64,000 nt of DNA from Marasmius tenuissimus (Eukaryota; Basidiomycota; Agaricomycetes; Agaricales; Marasmiaceae). The notes below the pieces were generated by a model. It was not told the DNA's origin. It searched no databases and was given only the letters and a program-made list of their open reading frames with translations. Shown here piece by piece: positions 59,432-64,000 of the stretch. Numbering within the stretch: position 1 is the first letter of the stretch; each line of letters opens with the position of its first letter. The position numbers were made by a program, and so were the translations under genes. The stretch is taken from positions 1,116,001-1,180,000 of the forward strand of contig JAQOTA010000054.1 of the NCBI GenBank assembly GCA_029532415.1, written 5' to 3'.

Positions 59432-62400
59432 TGTGACTCGAAGCGCCAGTACGTGGCTGCTATGAAGGGCAAATGAACCATCAATCGCGAGGATTAGCTT
59501 TGCAATTGGTTCTGGCTACGCACCTTTAGATTGCTCCAAATTTCTCGTCACAGCACGACTAGGCCCAATACAGGTCTGCGGAGCGTCGTGGCGCAGTCAT
59601 AGCGCACTCATTGCGTTGCAGTAGATACAGCGCTGCGGAGCAACAGGAATGTTGAATGCCACACAAATCCTTTAGTTGTTCTTTTCTGTCTCCGATGACG
59701 TTTGAGCATTATCGTTCGGCCGGTGCAAGTGATCATGCATCGTGCAAAGGAAGAGCTGAGTAGGGAAGATGCAATGACTTAGAACAACGACGTAGTAGTG
59801 AGGGGGAAAGAGGGGACAAGGGAAAATTACATACCTGACGGTCCGGGGGCCCGGGGCCACGGGACTGGACAGTTGTACTCACACGTGACCATCGATGAGA
59901 AAGAACCAGGCGCCCACATGGACCCATAATCTCACCGCCACCGGCAAAGCCAACCCTTGGCCTTTCACCTTGGCAGGGGGTACCCCTCGACAAGCAACGC
60001 CTTCATTTTTCCTCCCATCAACACAAGGGTGACTCACTTCGACAATTTGAATGACTCTTCTCAGCTGCAGAGCACGCATTGATTCGGGACTCTGGGCCGA
60101 CGAAGCTGCGACAAGCCAAGACGACTCGAACGAGCCTCGGCATAGCGGGCACCGGAGATAGCAGAACGTCGAGAACGTACGTAGGAAGAGAAGAATGCAG
60201 TAGGAAGAAATTTTTCTGGCGTGACATGAAGGACCTGGGCTCGAAACACAATTCCGCTAGAATCAGGGAGCCAGAAGCGGTTTCCCCTCGCAGGACGACA
60301 TATGTGTCCAGCAAATGGGGACCATCGTGGCCGATGCCCAGAACTCCGCACAGAGTTCCCTATCCTCAGACCTGCGTTGGACTGCATGATAGTTGAAAAT
60401 AGGGCAGGAAAGTCAAGGACGGTAGAACGACAGTCCTGATGAAGCTTGGGGGAGACGGGTCGAGGGATCCAGTCGGACAAGTCGCAAAGGGGGAAGGACA
60501 GGTGAGGGTGAGCTCCAGGGGGGCCGCACTTGTACGTGCCTCCGACCATGTGCGACCCGTTGGTTTCTGGCCCAGTTGAGGATGGTGTAGATTGGGCCTA
60601 TGATCCCACTAGACAGCCAACACGTACTCCTAGGCTCTCGGACGACCAACGACTTTTCTGTGTGCCTCGAACTGTTATTGAGAGAGCGAAGTAGAGTCGG
60701 AGGGGAGCTACCTTCAACCATGACTTCGAGGGTTTGTCGAAATAATTCTTCCTGTTCGTTGAACGACGACGGCGTCCTCAGCTGCATCGTGTCGCCTGCA
60801 ATCGAGTTGCTGGAAGGTGTTCACCGTTGACCGAGGCCCTGGCAAGGCTATCTCTCCATTCGTTACTGACGCCAAGACCTTCTCCAACAACAGTGGGAGT
60901 ACCTGCGACTGAACTCTATTCTCGACGGGTAGAAGCCCCGTGCCCAGATTTTGCCCAGCCTCGGAAGAATTCAAGTCTCGAATACCGACCTGATCTATTA
61001 ATTTTTAACAGCATCTTCCCAGCGTCGAAACCCCCTGTTGTTGTTTCCACGTTCTCTGCGCGCTGAGGGAGAACCAGTGGCTCAAGATATTCCGAGTCAA
61101 CGATATGAGTCAATGCCCCTCGTGTTCGGACTTTTTTGCCCTACTAGCCGTGGTCATTGACCGATGGTTTTGGTGCATGTTTACGAGGGACCTTATCGTC
61201 CCATGCGGGAGAACCGAATCCCGCGATGAAACCCTCGGTACATTGTGCATTCCAACACCCAGAAGTGCCTCATCCTGTCGATGTTCTCCTGTCATTCGTG
61301 CGTCCATCACCACAGAAGGTGGCAAGAACGGCAAATCCTGAGACTGGGAGCAGTTTTCCTCTCCCCGGTCGAAGATTTTGGGAGTATGTTCTGCTTCGTG
61401 GCGTTCCCGAGAAACTCCCTCTCACCAAGTCTCCTCAGTTCGCATGCTATCGTCACAAGTGGCTGACTGATGATGATAGAAATTCCATCCAGGCCCCGAG
61501 GGATTAGCACAGCAAACCTCATGTTCACACGTGTAGATAGGACATCACTGAGGTTATGAAAGGTTATGAACCTACACATCGGGGCGGGTACACAGACCAA
61601 GGCTAACGATGACTTGTATGTCATGCAACAAATGCTGCGGACCTGTCGCTTGGACAGCTCGGACGAGCGAGTGTCCCTCGGCTCTCACCGCCGACGTATC
61701 GTGACCGTTGTGATAAATTATCCAGCTCCCCGGCTCCCCCACAGTGTCAGAAGAACGAGTAAAAATAGGTCCATATATATTACACGATGGGGCAGTGGTG
61801 TTTCGAATCCGAACAACTAACAACACATCTCGCAAGGACAGCCTAGGTATAGTGAAGTTGTTCAGGAACACTGAGGGGCACTGGCAAGCCAGCTCAGACT
61901 CACAAATAATATCAGCGATGCAATCGCAACAACCCTATGCAAGAGCAATAATGTGTCAGTGAGCGGCAACATTCCATCTTTTCGTGTGTGAAAGGATGTG
62001 GCTGACCTCGCAAACCTCTGAGAACAAAACATCGGTAAAACTGCATGAGGTTCGATGAGTGGAAATAGACGCACCGAAACAAAGGCAACATCCTATCATG
62101 CCTAAGAAACAATCCTGAACACGAATTCGTAAGTTGACGAAGGGAGAAGGGCGGAAATAGAGCGGACGAGGGAATACTTGCCTTACCAGCCCCACCTCCA
62201 CGCAAGCGAGAAACTTTATGGCTCTGATTCTCGCATTGCTGTCGCTGTTGTGCCTGGGGATTTGGGCCAGTGATGTCTACGATACGTCGGTGAGAACACT
62301 TTGAGAGGGAAATGTGGCAACTAAACATACTCATTTCGATACCTGCCTTAGGTTGGGAGGTCGTCGTGGCTACTTTGGCAGGGTACGTGAGTTCTGACAT

Positions 62401-62923
62401 GATGGGGGATGAACAGGGAATGATGACGAGCGAGCTTTTGACCTCCCTGCCTTTATATCCCGGCTCGCTTTCGTCCTTTCCTAAAATTAGCTCATGTGCG
62501 TGACTAGATGCGTGCTTATTTTTAGAAAGATCCTGCGCCCCGATAAAAATACAAGGCGTGTTTCTGGTGGCAATTTCCGGAGCGTAGTATAGTGCTTCCG
62601 AGTCGGGATGCATGAGGATAAGGGGCAAGTCGGCGTGATGGATCGACTGCGCAATCTTCATGAGGCGCTAAAACGCATTGGCAGCTCTATTGAGATATTA
62701 TGAGGACGATGTCACAATGGCGACGAAAACCGCGAAAGGGTACCATTCAGTGATATGTCAAATCTTAATTTTGCCGGAGCACGACGGGCGAGTCAAGAGC
62801 AGATTGGCATTCATTATAGTCGTATACAATCTTTATAGTCTCATTTAGAGCCTGAGATATGGTGGAACGCGCATCTAATATTACACATAGTCCGAGGTTC
62901 GTGTCCAGCAACATGTTTACGAC
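59432..62923. other. Gene-poor stretch of about 3.5 kb
   Basis: Several long open frames exist on both strands (for example 60061-60549 and 61912-62661), but they overlap antisense frames, lack splice context and show no domain. I see no tRNA, TIR element or clear repeat. Confidence 0.4.
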
Positions 62924-64000
62924 TCAATGCGCAAGTCCATGCTGCCCCTTGTTGATTCGTCCGGCACCTTCCTTGAGCATCAACACCCCCAAACCCGAAA
63001 GAACGTACACCACCACGCTCGTGTAAACGGGTATGGATCGACTGATGACCAGCAGTATCCCACCTAAGATTGGAGCGATCATACCACCGCTATTCATTAA
63101 GAGTCGTCAGTGAGGCCTTGAGGCTTAATCTCGGATGAAGGGATTTAGACGCACATCCTTGAAAGGGCAGAAGCAATCCCGCACGCCGTCCCACGAACTA
63201 CGGATAGAGGGAGGGTTATTGGAAGGCTCCGGGGGAGGCGGAGAGTCAACATACCTTCAGTCCCAAAGATCTCTGGGGTCCATCCGTACAGCACAGCGTA
63301 CATCGCAGTGGCACTTAAACTGATCCCCACGCTACTAACTCTAACTGCCCAGCTTGCTTGCACTTGGGCGAAGACCATGCAGAAGAAGGCTGTAACGAAC
63401 GTGCTCCCAGCTAGTGACCACCGGCGACCCAAAGGAGATTCGACCATATACGCTCCGAGCTATTGATAGTAACAGAGGAACAAGGGGCAGGTTTAGCGCA
63501 TGTATATAAATGAGCATAAAAGACTCACAATAGCCCCAGGACAGCCACCTATCGTGAAAATCACGACGTCCCATAGGGTTTCCTCTACCGTTTTTGGATT
63601 GCTGGGCAGTGTCGCTTCTTCGGCAAATGAAGCGGACGACGTTTCAAGAAGTTTGGGTAAGTAGACGTTGAACATCGTATACGCTACCAGAGGCAGTTGG
63701 TAAGAAAGTTCGCGTGAGGATGTCGAGAGCATCACTCACCGAGAGCCATCCCGCACCAAACTCCCCAAACCAGCAACGTAGTCCTCAACCATTCTGGCGC
63801 CAGCACCATCATGACCCGATCCCACCACGCCCATACGGGTCGTCTTATCCATCTCGGAAGAGCTGAGCACACTCTCTTTTCATACACGGAAGAGGCACGG
63901 CGACTCAGGCGCCGCGACGATGAGCGTAGCCGCGGTCTGGGTCGTGCAGGCGGTACTGCTACCTCATCCGGTTCCCGGATCTGGTTCCCGGGTTGGGTGT
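62924..64000 (-). CDS. MFS transporter (SV2/sugar-porter type), C-terminal part
   Basis: The gene enters from the right edge, so the N-terminus is missing. Readable blocks: APEWLRTTLLVWGVWCGMAL, then after an intron AYTMFNVYLPKLLETSSASF, TLWDVVIFTIGGCPGAI, VESPLGRRWSLAGSTFVTAF (the MFS loop motif PLGRR), SSVGISLSATAMYAVLYGWT-PEIFGTE-VRGTACGIASALSRI-GGMIAPILGG and a last helix VYTSVVVYVLSGLGVLML; stop at 62924. The PEIFGTEVRGTACG segment is characteristic of SV2-like and related MFS carriers. Plasma-membrane transporter; substrate unknown. Confidence 0.82.

Noticed and set aside
60061..60549. 162-residue open frame on the minus strand overlapping a plus-strand frame
   Set aside because: Both strands are open and neither shows a recognisable motif or splice chain.
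61912..62661. 249-residue open frame on the minus strand
   Set aside because: No domain, no start context, mixed antisense frames and stretches that look like translated non-coding DNA. Length alone is not enough at this base composition.

Overview
This window is nuclear DNA of a filamentous basidiomycete, most likely an Agaricomycete. Genes are cut into many exons by introns of about 45-75 nt with GT(or GC)...AG ends. The families fit that group: expanded TKL kinases, an Agaricomycete-type GST, a 7-TM family typical of the class, alpha-carbonic anhydrases, DUF2235, plant-cell-wall enzymes and secreted ricin-B lectins. I cannot name the species. Exon coordinates come from reading splice signals by eye and checking phase; no search was run.

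Layout. 1-3.2 kb: two tandem ricin-B-type lectin genes, each damaged differently, then an orphan 3' fragment of a tannase/feruloyl-esterase gene. 3.8-14.2 kb (minus): three tandem kinase genes with the same N-terminal leader, the same TKL kinase and nearly the same exon lengths, but different C-termini: a second, MAPKKK-like kinase domain whose DFG is NFR (A), a charged coiled coil (B), and a split YTH RNA-reader domain (C). A relic leader exon of a fourth copy lies between B and C. 15.3-19.4 kb: a GH127-type glycosidase gene with one suspicious junction and a GST. 20.2-21.0 kb: a fold-back element with 8-bp target-site duplications. 21.2-22.4 kb: a gene for a helical-bundle protein with an Asn/Ser/Thr-rich repetitive tail, resembling fungal cell-death proteins.

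23.1-30.1 kb: a tandem segmental duplication. Each unit carries a minus-strand gene for a secreted, HGT-motif (tentatively ADP-ribosyltransferase-like) protein and the 5' part of a plus-strand PAAF1/Rpn14-like WD40 gene. Only the right-hand WD40 copy is complete. 30.3-35.6 kb: a divergent pair, a multi-domain pectate lyase and a secreted sialidase-fold-like protein. 36.3-41.1 kb: a long low-complexity protein with an unusually long intron. 41.9 kb: tRNA-Thr(AGT) with an 8-nt intron. 42.1-44.0 kb: DUF2235 hydrolase. 45.8-48.9 kb: two tandem secreted alpha-carbonic anhydrases. 49.1-50.3 kb: Nta1-like amidase. 50.7-51.2 kb: a hAT-type MITE with perfect 8-bp target-site duplications. 51.9-53.5 kb: 7-TM protein. 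54.1-57.0 kb: AMP-dependent acyl-CoA ligase. 57.5-58.3 kb: small low-complexity protein. 58.4-62.9 kb is gene-poor. The window ends inside an MFS transporter gene.

The strongest candidate for something undescribed is the kinase array: one leader-plus-kinase cassette, copied in tandem, attached to three unrelated output modules, one of them an m6A-reader-type YTH domain.
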